From Chinchilla lanigera (Eukaryota > Chordata > Mammalia > Rodentia > Chinchillidae): a stretch of 64,000 bases of DNA. The notes under the pieces were generated by a model that saw only the letters and a list, made by a program, of their open reading frames with translations, was not told the DNA's origin and made no database searches. Both the position numbers and the translations under genes were made by a program. The stretch lies in assembly GCF_000276665.1 (NCBI RefSeq), contig NW_004955423.1, positions 5,127,362-5,191,361 on the forward strand, in the 5' to 3' direction. Numbering within the stretch: position 1 is the stretch's first letter; every line of letters starts with the position of its first letter. Positions 35,701-46,604 of the stretch are shown here, in pieces.

Positions 35701-37651
35701 TTACTAATTGATTTCTCAACAAAGTTTGGTCATTGCTTTTAAAAGTATTTTTGACTCATAAAGAAAAATTTAATAAATTAGATTTCATCACAAGTAACAA
35801 ATTGTGCTCTGCAAAAGATACCAGTAAGAATAAAAAAGATATACCACAGACTGAAATAAAATATTTTCAGATCACATGTCTAACAAAGGACTTACATGAA
35901 GGAAATGCAGAGACTCTGAGGATTCCCCAGTAAGAAAACAAATAAAATCCCAACTGAGAAATGGATTGAAGGACTGAGAAGACATTTCACCAAAGGAAAT
36001 AGATGGGTGTCAGATAAGTGCATGGAAATATGATCAGCATCATCAGCCATTAGTAAAACGCAAAATAAAATCCTGCTGAGAAAGAGAGACCTGACTACTA
36101 GAGTGGGGATGGAGTTGTTAACATTGTCCCCCTCCAGCTACAGGACCTCCACCCTCAGTCTGCGATTCTTTGTTCCCATGCCGACTGTTTAGGGACACCT
36201 CCAGGGACCTCTCTGATAGTGTTGCTGTGCCTTTCCAACCAACATCACAATCCTTGGTCCTTTATCTGCCCCTGCCACCTTAGCGTATGCCTCTTTAGAT
36301 CAGTATAGTCAGTCTCCACTTGCTGGGAACTGAACTACAGGATGAGGTCCCACATGTCAGCTATTTCTTGGTGACTACAATGCAGTGAGCACCCCGTGAA
36401 TCTTTGTCTCATATTCCATCCCTCCACAGTGAACCTTTCGACCCATGGATCAGCCTGAGTGTCCCATCACTGTTTGGCAACCACTTACCCTGCTTACCTC
36501 ATTTCTTCTCGTACCTGGCTAGCATGGCCATCTTTACGCAGGCAATTTTTATTCTTTACTTACCTTCCACTTCTAGGTTTTAAACACTCCCTGAAGATAA
36601 TCTTTCTTGTTTTCTCTTCTTTACACCACCCCCTGAGTCTGGTTACCCTGGGATTCCTTTCTGGTCTTCCCATGGTCTTACCCTCTGAATCAGGGCTTTG
36701 TCAACTACTAGCAGAAAATATGCACACCCAGGGAACCCCTGGCTTCCTATGTGGGTATTACTGCATTTGGGTGGTCTCCTTGAATGCTTCCAGTAGATGC
36801 CAAGCACAATATGTCTTGAGATAGCCTCCCGTTATTTATTGGAGAACTCTCTGTTTTTCTTATGTAGGCACTCATAGCTAACAACTTCTTTCTTAGATCT
36901 GCTCTCTTTGTATCCCACAGATTCTGTTATGTGAAATTTATATTATCATTCGACAAGGACTTTTTAAATTTGTTTTCCTGATTTTTTCTATAGCCCAATG
37001 ATTATTCAAATGTGTATTATTTGATCGGCATGTGATTTCTTTTGATGTTTTCTAGTTTCATTCCATTGTCATCTGATAAGATACAGAAGATTATTGCAGT
37101 TCTCTTGTATTAACTGAGACATGCTTTCAGGCTTAAAATGTAGTTAATATTGGAAAAAATTCTGTGGACTGCTGAGATTAATGCGTACTCTGCTATCGTT
37201 GGATGAGACTCTCTGTAGCTATCTGTAAATCTGCTTGTTCTATGATGTAGATAGACACTGATAGTTCTTTATTAAATTTTTGTCTTATTTACTTCTCTAT
37301 TTATGAGGGACTGGTATTGAAATCCCCCACAGTATTTGTTGTGGTATCTGTCTGCCCCTTCTTGTCAAGGAGTTTTTGTTCTACTGAATTAGATGCACCA
37401 ATATTCGGTGTATTCCTATTTACAATTATTATATCTTCCTGGTGAATTGTTCCATTTACCAATATGCAGTGACCTTTGTCTTTTCTGACCAGTTGTGATT
37501 TGTCAGAAGTTATTCATACTCAATTTGTCTTTTTTAGGAACAAGCCAATCTACTAAGAGAAGGATTCCAAAATGAGAGCAGACAACTTCAGTCAGAAATA
37601 AAGCAACTGAAGGAGAACATGAAGAAAAATGGTAAATGTGTCATTCTCTAA
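23747..37651 (+). CDS. GBP1: Guanylate-binding protein GBP1/GBP2 type, complete, 590 aa
   Basis: Interferon-induced dynamin-like GTPase that hydrolyses GTP to GDP and GMP and assembles on pathogen membranes. Ten coding exons: 23747-23936, 26068-26195, 29281-29390, 29629-29825, 30545-30787, 31832-32112, 32890-33102, 33703-33805, 34015-34208, 37538-37651. All junctions are GT-AG, in phase, with no stop. Motifs: P-loop GLYRTGKS (45-52), T75 in switch I, DTEGLGD (97-103), ALRD (179-182) at the TLRD guanine-recognition site, then the helical domain and a charged coiled-coil-like stretch in the last exons. The C terminus is CVIL (587-590), a CaaX box whose final Leu predicts geranylgeranylation. 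Length equals the family norm (about 590). Exons 6, 8 and 9 look closest to human GBP1/3, exon 4 to GBP2; a GBP1 or GBP2 orthologue cannot be decided. The acceptor at 23727 and the position of the ATG in the paralogues fix the start. Expected to be interferon-gamma inducible from the promoter at 21.84 kb. Confidence 0.95.
24300..25560 (-). mobile_element. L1 3' end, reverse orientation, in intron 2
   Basis: T-rich reverse-complement L1 3' region and ORF2 end, with recognisable blocks (CACCACCATTCTAGGTTCTG, ACATTCCCCTGAATGACCAA). Old and diverged. It was present before the gene B duplication, because a counterpart occurs at about 52860-53620. Confidence 0.65.
25590..25865 (-). mobile_element. 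Old ID-like and B1-like SINE remnants
   Basis: Reverse ID-like block at about 25655-25740 (TGAGCTACATATCCAGTCC end) followed by a reverse B1-like block (CAGAGTCTCACTAGGTTGAC ... CCCGCCTCAGCCTCCTCTGC). Both diverged. Confidence 0.5.
26750..26940 (-). mobile_element. Old reverse SINE (B1/ID-like)
   Basis: Contains reverse blocks GGTCTCACTAAATTGCATAG, TTTCAGCCTCCCTTGCAGGA and GGATTACAAGCATGCACCAC, the mirror image of a B1-type 5' part. Confidence 0.55.
27050..28990 (+). pseudogene. HNRNPK: HNRNPK processed pseudogene
   Basis: Intronless retrocopy of the heterogeneous nuclear ribonucleoprotein K mRNA, in the sense orientation of gene B, within its intron 3. The order matches hnRNP K: 5' UTR, N-terminal region, KH1 (about 27280-27440), KH2 with [10 protein letters not shown] (27630), the proline-rich and RGG-like region (27920-28130), and KH3 with IIGKGGQ (28356). 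Disabled: the start ATG is lost (GTGGAAACT), a stop (TAG, about 27447) interrupts KH1, the KH2 signature is corrupted, a one-base loss near 28274 shifts the frame in the glycine-rich part, and a TAG at 28374 follows IIGKGGQ. The reading frame otherwise reaches the normal end at about 28543, and 3' UTR-like sequence follows. A 262-codon open frame survives at 27538-28326. Confidence 0.92.
30123..30232 (+). mobile_element. ID SINE with target-site duplication
   Basis: Near-consensus ID core and a CAA-rich tail in intron 5 of gene B, flanked by the exact 12-base repeat GAATGTATATTT at 30111-30122 and 30233-30244. Confidence 0.93.
31020..31248. mobile_element. MER5A-like hAT fragment, split by an ID
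   Basis: ATGGTAGCCATT, TATTTAAATTTAAA and CTCATGGCTATATTTCAAG resemble the MER5A (hAT-Charlie) element. It is interrupted by the ID at 31058. A related segment occurs in the duplicated copy at about 53750-53860. Confidence 0.4.
31058..31152 (+). mobile_element. ID SINE, intron 6
   Basis: ID core with one extra A in GGCAAAAGCGCC, a CAA-rich tail, and target duplication AAATATGGTTATT on both sides (ending 31056 and 31167). Confidence 0.9.
31264..31382 (-). mobile_element. ID SINE, reverse, with (TTTTA)n tail
   Basis: Reverse ID core ending in TAAATCCCCAGCCC, whose A-rich tail has become a (TTTTA)n microsatellite (31264-31297). ATGCTATT occurs on both sides (31258-31265, 31383-31390) as target duplication. 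It lies about 145 bases from, and opposed to, the ID at 31058. Confidence 0.88.
32512..32665 (+). mobile_element. B1 SINE, intron 7
   Basis: GCCAGGCATGGTGTTGCATA, GGAGGCTGAGGCAGGAGAAT, the internal duplicated GAGCTCAAGTCTAGCCTGAA block, and a CCCTGTCTC end with A tail. Moderately diverged. Confidence 0.8.
34862..35290 (-). mobile_element. MaLR-type LTR, reverse, intron 10
   Basis: Layout matches reverse-oriented mammalian MaLR LTRs: TTAGTTACTTGC start, GAAAGGTTTATTTCAG (poly-A signal on the other strand), then CCAACCACCTCCTAAATACC and a final CATAACA. No internal coding part. Family tentative. Confidence 0.45.
36850..37530 (-). mobile_element. L1 ORF2 fragment, reverse, intron 10
   Basis: Reverse L1 sequence in the last intron of gene B, for example AGTTTCATTCCATTGTCATC and TTCTATGATGTAGATAGACA. 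It ends a few bases before the exon 11 acceptor (AG at 37536-37537). Confidence 0.55.
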
Positions 37652-38814
37652 AGACCTAAGGAAACAGGCATTCCTGACACCGTTATCTGTTCAAGGCATA
37701 GATAAAGCAACTTTAGATTTTGGAACAAAGGCCATTTCAGTGAATGCTACTTAAGTCTTATAACCACAAAAACCTGCAAAGACATGAAGTAAAATACTTG
37801 AAGTCAACTTCATCTTTCTTAAATGATTGTAAATTTTGTACCAAGTATAGATTTTACTGCTGCACAATTTTGCAAAATATTAGGTTTGAGTGTGGTAATC
37901 TTATACATGTATTTATCTTATCTTGATTATACCAAGACCTGCATAACCCTCCTTTACAACTCCCTCTTCTTCCCACTGGTTCCATTCATTTTCTTAGAAC
38001 AGTCCCTATAAGTGCCACGTTGTTTTTCACAAATGTGCAGCTCTTTCCTGCTGCACAGTTGCTTGTCCCTGTTCTATGACTGAGCCTTTAACGTGCTTTG
38101 GTACATCATGAGTAGAAGAGATGTATGTATATCCAAAAAGATTTTTAAGGGCTTTTTCTCTTATACTGCACAGGATTCCAAGTAGAAACTGATGTGGATA
38201 GTTCTTCAAACTCCTGATTTTTAATTGTTTGTGGTAAATATAAAGAAGTAGGGTAGGTGAATCATATGGTACTTCTCTTTAAAACTTTTAAAAGAACCTT
38301 CATACTTTTTTTTCCAGAGAAGCAACATAATTTTATATTCTCAACAATGGTGCACAAATGTTCCAGCTTTCCCACATCCTCACAAACACTTGCATTTTTA
38401 GATTTTTTTAGTAATTGTTACCCAAACAAATGAGGTGATATATCATTGTTATAATTTGCATTTCCTTGATGGTAATGAATAAAGTTAAGTATCTTTTGAT
38501 ACACTTCTTTGACTCTTCTGCCTTCTTTAAAGAAATATCTATTCATGTCTAAGTTTTTAATCATACTGTTTGTGCTTTTTGGTATTGAGTTGTAAGAGTT
38601 CATTATGTGTTTGAATATTAACCCCCTGTTAAGAGTGTGTGTGATTATTGTCTCTTGTTTAGTTGACTGTCTATTCACTCTGGTGACTGCTTACTTTGAT
38701 GTGTTGACATTTTCAGATTCCACGTAGTCCTTTTTGCTTCTTTGTGCTTTCATTTACATCATGTCTGAGATACCACAGCAAACATTAATGTCATTGCACT
38801 AGTGTATTTCTGTG

Positions 38815-39190
38815 GCTGATAAAACTATAGCACAGAGTTATAAAGAAAAGTTTACCTAGCTTATGGCTGTGAAGGTTCAAGTATTCACACCTGGTGGTGA
38901 GTTTATTGTTGGAAGATTCCAAGGTGGCACAGGGCACCACATGACCACAGACAGGGAGTGTGCATGTATGTGTGTTTCTCTCTCCTTTTTCTTTTGAGCC
39001 ACTGGGGTTTAATCACTGAGGCTCCACTCTTGTGATCTGCATTAAAAATAATGAAAAGCCCCCATCTCTAAACACTGTAGTCCTTCTGAAAAGACATTCT
39101 AAACTCTGTAGTCAGATGATCTCCAAACTCTGTAGTCAGATGATGTTTCCATGCTCTCAATAGCTTACAATAGGGGTGAAATCTCAACAT
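38815..39190 (-). mobile_element. MaLR-type LTR, reverse
   Basis: Features similar to other reverse MaLR LTRs here: ATAAAACTATAGCACAGAG, AGAAAAGTTTACCTAGCTTA, followed by GGTGAAATCTCAACATATGA. Contains a small tandem repeat AACTCTGTAGTCAGATGAT at about 39100-39145. Confidence 0.4.
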
Positions 39191-39226
39191 ATGAATCACT
39201 GAAAGCCACTTAAACTATATCCAATC

Positions 39227-39318
39227 GGGGCTGGCGATTTAGCTCAGCAGCGCAGCACTTGCCTGGTAAGCGCAAGGTTGTGAGTTTGATTCCCAGTACC
39301 AGAAAAAAAAAAAAAAAA
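39227..39318 (+). mobile_element. ID SINE with target-site duplication
   Basis: ID core with several substitutions (CTGGCGATTT, AGCAGCGCAGC) and an A tail. The direct repeat ACTATATCCAATC lies at 39214-39226 and 39321-39333. Confidence 0.9.
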
Positions 39319-39929
39319 AAACTATATCCAATCAAAATAGCAGTCACAAAGCTATTCTTTAGTTTATCTAGCAATTTTACAGGCTTAGGTCTAAGGTTTA
39401 AATCTTATATCCATTTTTAATTCATTTTCTGTATGCTATACTATGTGTCTAATTTCATTCAGTTGAGTGAAAATATCCACATTACTAATAACCGTAGTGA
39501 AGAAATTGTCCTTTTCTCACTATACAGTCTTGGAATGTTTGTCAGATCACCCTAATTCTATGTGTGACAGTTTGATTCTGAGCTTTCTCTTCTGAGCCAT
39601 TGGTCTTTATGTCTATCTGTAGGTCAATAGCATATTGTTTAGATTACTGTAGTTTTAAAATATGTTTCTAAATCAACAAGTGTGATATTAAGTTTTTTGT
39701 TTCCTGAAGATGACTTAGCTAATCAGGTTGTTTGACTATAATCAAAGGATTATATATAGACTATATAGTTGAAGCATTTTAGGATCTTTTTTCTACTTCA
39801 TAAGGTAATACTCTCCCTAACTCACTTTCCAAGACTGAAATTGAACACACAAACTGATTAAAATTTTATATTGTCATTCACGATGGAATAACTGAACCTA
39901 CTTTTTAGAAAGGTAAATAGCAACAATTT

Positions 39930-40010
39930 TTTTCTGGTACTGGGAATTAAACTGGGGCCCTAGCAGTCTAGGCAAGGGCTTTATCACTGAGCCACATCCC
40001 CAGCACTTTT
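39930..40010 (-). mobile_element. Old ID-like SINE, reverse
   Basis: TTTCTGGTACTGGGAATTAA at the start and GAGCCACATCCCCAGCA at the end mark a reverse, diverged ID. Confidence 0.55.
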
Positions 40011-40179
40011 CTAAATATTGGCTCTCCAGAGAAGGCTTTGTCTTAGTTCAAGACAGTTCTAACTTTCCTGGACCCACAAACTCCATATTATTTGTATCAC
40101 TTATTTAAGCCTTTGCCATCCACTTGGCAGGAAATCTGAAGTCTGGCCGAGTTCCTGATTAGCAGTCGCAGATTTCATC

Positions 40180-40770
40180 TTCATATAGTTGGTATACAAA
40201 AAGCAGTCAGTGCTGATGAGGATGTGCAGAAAAAAACACACTGTTGCAAGGAATGAAGATTAGAGTGCCTACTTTAAAAACCAGAATCTAGGCACCTCAA
40301 AGCCTAAATACACTACTATCGTAGCACCCAACTGTAACACTTTCTGGTATGTATATGAAGGAATTAAAATTAGCATACCATACATATGCCTACATACCCA
40401 ATTTTATTGCATCATAACTCAAAATAGCCAAGTTTCCATCAACAATGAATAAAGAAAATGTGATGTGTGTACTGAATGGAGTATTATTCACACATAAATA
40501 AGAATGTAATCATGTTATTTGCAGAAAATGGAGGGCACTGGAGATCACCATGTTAAGTCTCAGAAATAAGACAGTCTCAGAAAGTCTCACCTGGTTTCCC
40601 TAATATGTTGAATCTTTAAAATGATGTGACAGTTGAAGTAACACCATTAGACAAGATTAGGTTAATCAGAGAGAAGGGATGGGGAATTTAATCAACAAGA
40701 ACAGGGGTTGGATATGATCAAAATGTGGCATTCCTCTATGAAAATGTCACAAAGAAGAGAAATATTTTCT
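40180..40770 (+). mobile_element. L1 3' fragment
   Basis: Sense L1 3' end: GATGAGGATGTGCAGAAAAA, then AATAGCCAAGTTTCCATC and AATGGAGTATTATTCACAC, a familiar mammalian L1 3' sequence. Confidence 0.65.
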
Positions 40771-40989
40771 AATACAAATATAGACTAGTAATACAATGGA
40801 AAAAGAATACTTATAACAACCTACTTCATAATAACCAAGAAAGTAAACAATACTCAAGTGTACACCAAAAGGTAAGTGGATAAACTATAGCATAATCATA
40901 TAATGTAATAATATATGGAAAAAAGACTAAATGATTAACAGCTGCACAGAAAAATATGAAGGACTTAGAGTGTTTGACTCTTCTGTCAG

Positions 40990-41600
40990 AAGGTTATAAA
41001 ACTCATGACCCCCTAGTTCCAGGCATCCTTGGTCTCCCACTCACTCCCTTTACTATAGTAGATTAGCACCTGGCTGTCCCTCTCCTTACCACTGTAGTAT
41101 TCTTGCTGTCTACCTTTGAAGCATCTAACATGCAGCAGAGATAGATCTAGTACTCCTTCCTCCATTTCCATTACCTACTTCTGCTCTGAAGTCTATCATC
41201 TTACCTCAGCCTGAAACCTTTCCTTACTAGTGATTACACCAGCTTCATAACCTCAACATCCAGATCCTACACAGTCAGTCCCTTCCTGACATGTTTCACG
41301 TTGCCATAGCAAATGGTCAGTTTGCCATCCTCACATTAGTACGTTTTGGCAATATTTTCTAGTGATGGCCATCACTTTTACCTCCAATCATTTCTATTTC
41401 TAGCTACTTATATATTGTACACTTTTGATTTTTCCATCTCACTTCAGTCTCGTTTTCTGAAATCTCTCTACATCTTCATTTCTAATACTATAGCTTCTGA
41501 ATTTTTGACATTTTCTTACTTGAAAGCATTGCTTTGGCTGTAGTAAATCTATATAATGTTCATATTTACAACTTGTGACATTTAAGATTGTCAAATTCAT
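40990..41600. other. Intergenic, nothing recognised
   Basis: Unique-looking, pyrimidine-rich spacer (CACCTGGCTGTCCCTCTCC and similar). No exon or repeat identified. Confidence 0.4.
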
Positions 41601-41609
41601 TGGCTTGGG

Positions 41610-42260
41610 AGTTGTCTAGGGAATTGGTGGAACACACGCCTTATGTATTATGGTCGTGGAGTTGTGACTTTAAGAACTATATCCAGACCCTTCCCTCTTA
41701 CTCCCAGATTATGTTCCTGCACTTTATTTCTTCACTCTCATGAATTAAGTAATTTGGTTTTATGGTTCATACATTGTGTCAATTTGGAGAGTGCAGAGGT
41801 TTGGCTAAGTGACTCAGCACTTCTGCATCTTGGGATGAAAAGGACATGCCCTCCCCCTTCCGAGATGTTGTTCATTGTGCCAATTTGAGAAGTTTTGAGG
41901 GTTAACTATGTGATTTAGCAGGGAGCCAGGGTGCTTACTTTGTATTCATCGTGAGCCTGTGCAAGAGCAGGGCATGAAGATTATGTGAGTGCTACACACC
42001 CCCTCGGTGGGGGTAGCCTGCTTACAATGGAAAGGAGAGGAAGAGGCTGCTCTCCGCCACTCCTCCCTTTTGCTCTTATTGCCTTTGCTATCTTCAGCTG
42101 TCATGAACGCTTGCCCTCTGCCATGCCACTCTGCCTTGGAGCCAACTGAGTATGAACTGAAACTTCCACAAACTGTGAGCTAAATCAACCTTTCCTTCCT
42201 TAATTTTGAGCTTTGGGTATTTTGTCTCAGCAACAAGAGAAAAGTAACCAAGACATTTGG
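41610..42260 (+). mobile_element. MaLR-type LTR, forward
   Basis: Ends in GAACTGAAACTTCCACAAAC, TGTGAGCTAAATCAACCTTT and GAAAAGTAACCAAGACA, the common end of MaLR-group LTRs. A second similar end (ATTATGAGCCAAATAAATCA) follows at about 42270-42420, so a partial second copy is present. Confidence 0.5.
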
Positions 42261-42424
42261 CTTCACCACACCCTTCTGCCAAGATATTTTGATTTGGAGC
42301 CCACTGATCATGGTTAGATCCTCTGAAATTATGAGCCAAATAAATCATTTCCTCCTTAGAGTTGTGTTTGTCAGACATTTTGGCCACAGGAAAAAAAACT
42401 GACCAATACACAGCTCTAACTTCA

Positions 42425-43240
42425 CTGCCTGTTTGACCTCCCCACCTTAGGATGGAATAAATATCTCAAGCTTCACATATATAAACTGAAACTCTGATTT
42501 ATTCTTTCCCCCTATAGCTGAGACCCCTGCAGTTTCACCTACATCCCTATGTAAAGTTTCTGTACCATGTGTGTGATTCATAGCTCCCCCATTACCCTCA
42601 AATATCTTCAAGCAGCAAGTGCTCTCCACTCCAAGTCTGACATACATGTACAGTCCCATTAAACTCACCATACTAGTTTCCTCACATGTTTTTACCCTTC
42701 TGGAATTCCCACTAAGATCCCATTTTGCCAGCTTTGCTCACTTTTACCCTTCTAAACTATCCCAGCCCTAGTGACTCATTTTTTAAATTAAATCTTTAGA
42801 AGGAAAAAGTAACTAAATTATAACCTTGCACTAAATGATTTTCAAGATGTAAAAATGTCCTTGCACCATCATGTAAGTTGGGAAATAGAATCTCTGAGAG
42901 CATCCTCAGAACTTTCCTCCTGCATCTTCCGAATTACTGCCCCTCCTTCTACAAGGCATGTTGTGCTAGGCATCTTTAATGGGACCCCATGACCCCTATC
43001 TCTTGGTGTTCATATGCATCTGCAATTCCACCAGCTACTTCCAAGCCAAACACCATGAGTTTCTGAAAATCATTAAGATATGATAAATATGCAGTGTTCC
43101 TTTGAGTACAAATTTACAAAAGCGGATTTTTCATTCTCATTCTTTCTTATTATGTCTCTCTCATTCTCTCTCACTCCCCACCCCCTTTCTCCCTCTCTCA
43201 TTCTCTTTTCCTAACTTGCTCACGCTGATGAATCATGTTT
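42425..43240. other. Intergenic, nothing recognised
   Basis: No exon, promoter or clear repeat. A CT-rich microsatellite-like stretch (TCTCTCTCATTC...) is at about 43155-43210. Confidence 0.4.
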
Positions 43241-43249
43241 CCGTAACAG

Positions 43250-44990
43250 TGAAGCTCCCTTGACAGGCAACTACAGATGACCCTGAGTCAATTGCGAGGA
43301 AAAAATTACTGGATCAAAGAAAAAGTCATAAAATAATCATACAACAGCTTGAGACAACACAAAACAAAAATGTAACATGTCAAACCTGATAAGGTTATAG
43401 CAAAAGTAGGACAAGCAGTGAATTTGATAGAAGCAAACACCTAATTTAAAAAGAAGGAAGATCTGAAACAACCTAATGTTAAAGCTCAAATAATTAGAAA
43501 GAAAGCACACTAAGCCCAAAAAGGCAACTGGTAACAGAAAAAAACCAATATTGGTTTTTTTCTGTTACCAGTTGCCTTTTGTTCTTATATTCTCTATATA
43601 ATAAACAGGAGAAAAATGTATATATTAAACAGGAGAAAAATCAACACAATTTACAGTAGCTTTTTTTAAAAAAAAAAGATGATCAAAATTGACAAAACTT
43701 TCAGCAGGTTACCTAAGAAAGAAGATTCAAATAATAAAACTCATAAATTAAGAGGAAGAAAGATAACTGTTACTACAGACCTGAAAACTTTTGTAAGAGT
43801 ATACTAAGTGAAATTACACACCAACAAAGTACAATGAACTAGACCAAATAGATATATTTTGTGAACATATATTCCACCAAGACTGAATCATGAAGAAACA
43901 AAAAATCCAACAGACCTATTATTAAAAAGGAAAAACATTACTAAGTGAAAATCCTGCTCAATTCCTCCAAAATGGAAATTTCAGATGCAAAAATTTCACT
44001 GGGGAATTCAACTGTTTAAGGAATCAATGTCAATCTTTACTAAATTCAATCAAAAACTTGACCAGAGAGAACCATTTCCAAATTCCTTATATGCAAACAT
44101 TACCTGATGCCCAAACCCAGAGATTCTACAAGAAAATAAAATAATATACCAATATCCTCAGTGAATATTGATACAAGTTTTGTGAAACAAATGACTCGGG
44201 AGCCTAATTCAACAGCACAGAAAAAGGATTGGGTGCTACAGGCAGAGGTGGGTTTTGTTCCTGAAATGCATGGCCATACTCAATATATGAAAATTAATTG
44301 CTGTAATAGACCGCACTAACAAAATAAGAGACAAAACCACGTGATCATTTCCACTGATGAAAAAAAATGCAGAATTCTTTACCTCTTCATGACAAAAGTA
44401 TTCCACAAAATAGAAATGGAATGAAACTGCCTAGATATAATATAATCCACTTATGAAAAACTCACAGTTATTGTTATGCTCAATGGTGAAAGATTAACAG
44501 GCTTTTCTGCTAAGACAGGAACAAGACAAGATGTTTCTTTTCACTTTTTGTCAATGTAGTCCCAATTGTGCTAACCTGGGCAAACAGACCAGACAAAGAA
44601 ACAAAAGGCACCCAAATTGGAGGGCAGAAGTAAAAATATCAAAACTATGAAGCCTCCACATACAAAACAGAATGTTAGAATTAATTGAAAAATTTAGCAG
44701 AGTAGCAGGATAAAAATCTAATAGGCAAATATTAGTTGCTATTTTAGGCACTAACAATAAAAACTAAAAATGGTATTTAAAAAATTAAATGTAGGACATC
44801 ATCACAAACAATATAATATTTAGCAATAAACTACAAAATATTGCTGAAAGAAAGTTGAAGACCTGGAGAAATGGAAAGACAGCAGGGACTGAAAGGCAAT
44901 GTTTGTTACAAATGTACTAAGATGTTAACATGCAGAGAATTAGGGTAAAAATGATACATAAAATCCTTGTATATTTTTAAAAACTTCTAT
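43250..44990 (+). mobile_element. L1 ORF2 fragment, sense
   Basis: A-rich sense ORF2 sequence, e.g. GAAACAACCTAATGTTAAAG and AAGCACACTAAGCCCAAA before the palindrome, and AATTCAACTGTTTAAGGAAT-type RT-region sequence after it. Interrupted at 43519-43580 by an inverted copy of itself. Many stops. Confidence 0.6.
43519..43580. repeat. Perfect 62-bp palindrome
   Basis: Two 31-base arms with no spacer and no mismatch, centred between 43549 and 43550 (the centre reads CCAATATTGG). The left arm starts AAAAGGCAACTGG, the right arm ends CCAGTTGCCTTTT. The left arm continues the surrounding L1 ORF2 sequence, so the right arm is the inverted copy. Confidence 0.95.
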
Positions 44991-45059
44991 AGGTCTGAAA
45001 TTAAGTCAAAATAATATATTAGAGACATTACCCACTTTAGAAACTTTATAGTCCATTAA

Positions 45060-46350
45060 AGGTATTTAAAATTAAGGTTTGTTGAATTTTGTCCACTTTT
45101 CTGTTTATTGAAATGACTACATGATTTTTCCCTTTTATAAGCTGCTAATGTGATGTTTCTGAGGTTAAACCAAAGTTGTATCTTGGAATAACTCCCATTT
45201 ATTCATGGGTTTGTGGTTCTTTTGCTAGTTTTTTTTTTGAGAATTTTGTCTTCTCTTCTAAAATATAGTGGTCAGCACTTTCATTATGATGTTTCAGTTT
45301 GGTAGCTTTGCCTTCCTGCTCACTGGGAAAATGGTATCTTTTCTGTTTTTTTCAATTTTCTAAGGAATTTGTGTTAATTCTTCAGATGTTTGGTAGAATT
45401 TTCCAATGAAGTCATTGGGCCTGAGCCTTTCTCATTGGTAGTTTTTTTTTTTTATTAGTAAGACCATCTCTTTTATTAGTAAGAGTATAAAGCTTATTGA
45501 AATGTTCTAAGTTTTTGAGCCATTTTAAATTGCTTAGTTCCTCTACAGATGTATCCACCTCATGAAATTTAGTTTCTGAGCATACCATTTTGCCCCTATA
45601 ATCCTTTCAGTTTGGTCATGTCTGTTGCACTGTTTCTTGTTTCATTTCTGGTTTTAGTAATTAGAGTTGAGGTTGTTTTATTTCTTGTTGTTTTATTTTT
45701 GTGACTGTCCTTAGTAGTGGTGCTTGGTTGGCTGTTTGGGGACAGTCTAGCCAAAAGCTTGTCAATTTTGTTGATCTTTTTAAAGAACTAACTTTTGTTT
45801 TCATTAATCTCTCTATTATTTTCTTTCATTCTCTATTTCATTACTTTCTACCCCACGAATATCCAAATTCTATATTTTTTCTTTCCCCCTTGTTTGGATA
45901 AACAGTTGCTTGTTCTTCTTTTCTACTGTCTAAATTAGAAAGCTTAAGGTTGTGCTTTTATTTTCTTTTTTTATGAAGTCTTTTATTTTACTTAGTTCAG
46001 GTAGGTCTTGCCCTACATAACATCAGAATATGCCTCATATTTATGCTAAATTGATTCTACTGAAATATTAAATTATATACTTTATTTGTGAATATTATTA
46101 TATTTAATCATTGTGAGTCACTTTTACAGCTATAATTCTCTATACTGTGTTTCCCATTTCTGTGCTATTACTGTCATACATGTTAAATGTATATATGTTA
46201 AAATTCTATAACATTAGGATAATTAAGAGTTCGTATAAGTTTATGCCTTTAAAGTATACCAAAGGAGAAAGTATAACTGTATGGGTCTTTTTAAATTTCA
46301 ATTTCTAGATCTCTATATTTATTCCTGTAAGTAGACATTAATGTCTAGCA
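45060..46350 (-). mobile_element. L1 ORF2 fragment, reverse
   Basis: Reverse L1 RT-region text, e.g. TTGTATCTTGGAATAACTCC and GAAGTCATTGGGCCTGAGCC. It faces the sense L1 at 43250-44990. Confidence 0.6.
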
Positions 46351-46604
46351 TCATGTCCTTATTCCAACACAGCTTTCCTCCCACCTACCTTCTTTGTCCT
46401 GGCATTGTTCAATACATTGTGCAGGTCATAGACCTGCAATTTTCTATACATATTGCATGTAGATTATATACATAGTGTTTTGTAATATTTTAATCAATTA
46501 AGAGGAGAGAAGAGAAGAAATGCACCCTTGTGCTATGTTTTATAATTGCATAGTTTCATTAATGGTTTTCTTTTATTTCCATGTTGATTTGCCTTACTGG
46601 CCAG

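Larger units (their letters stand above)
38180..39890 (-). mobile_element. L1 3' region, reverse, with later insertions
   Basis: Reverse L1 3' end and ORF2 pieces at about 38180-38710 and 39350-39890 (TTGATGGTAATGAATAAAGT, GAGCCATTGGTCTTTATGTC), separated by a MaLR-like LTR (about 38815-39190) and an ID. Gene B 3' UTR and poly-A site should lie in or just before this element; an AATAAA is at 38478-38483. Confidence 0.55.

Noticed and set aside
36459..36824. 121-codon open frame in intron 10 of gene B
   Set aside because: Lies between repeats, has no splice sites in phase with flanking exons, and exons 10 and 11 join in frame without it.
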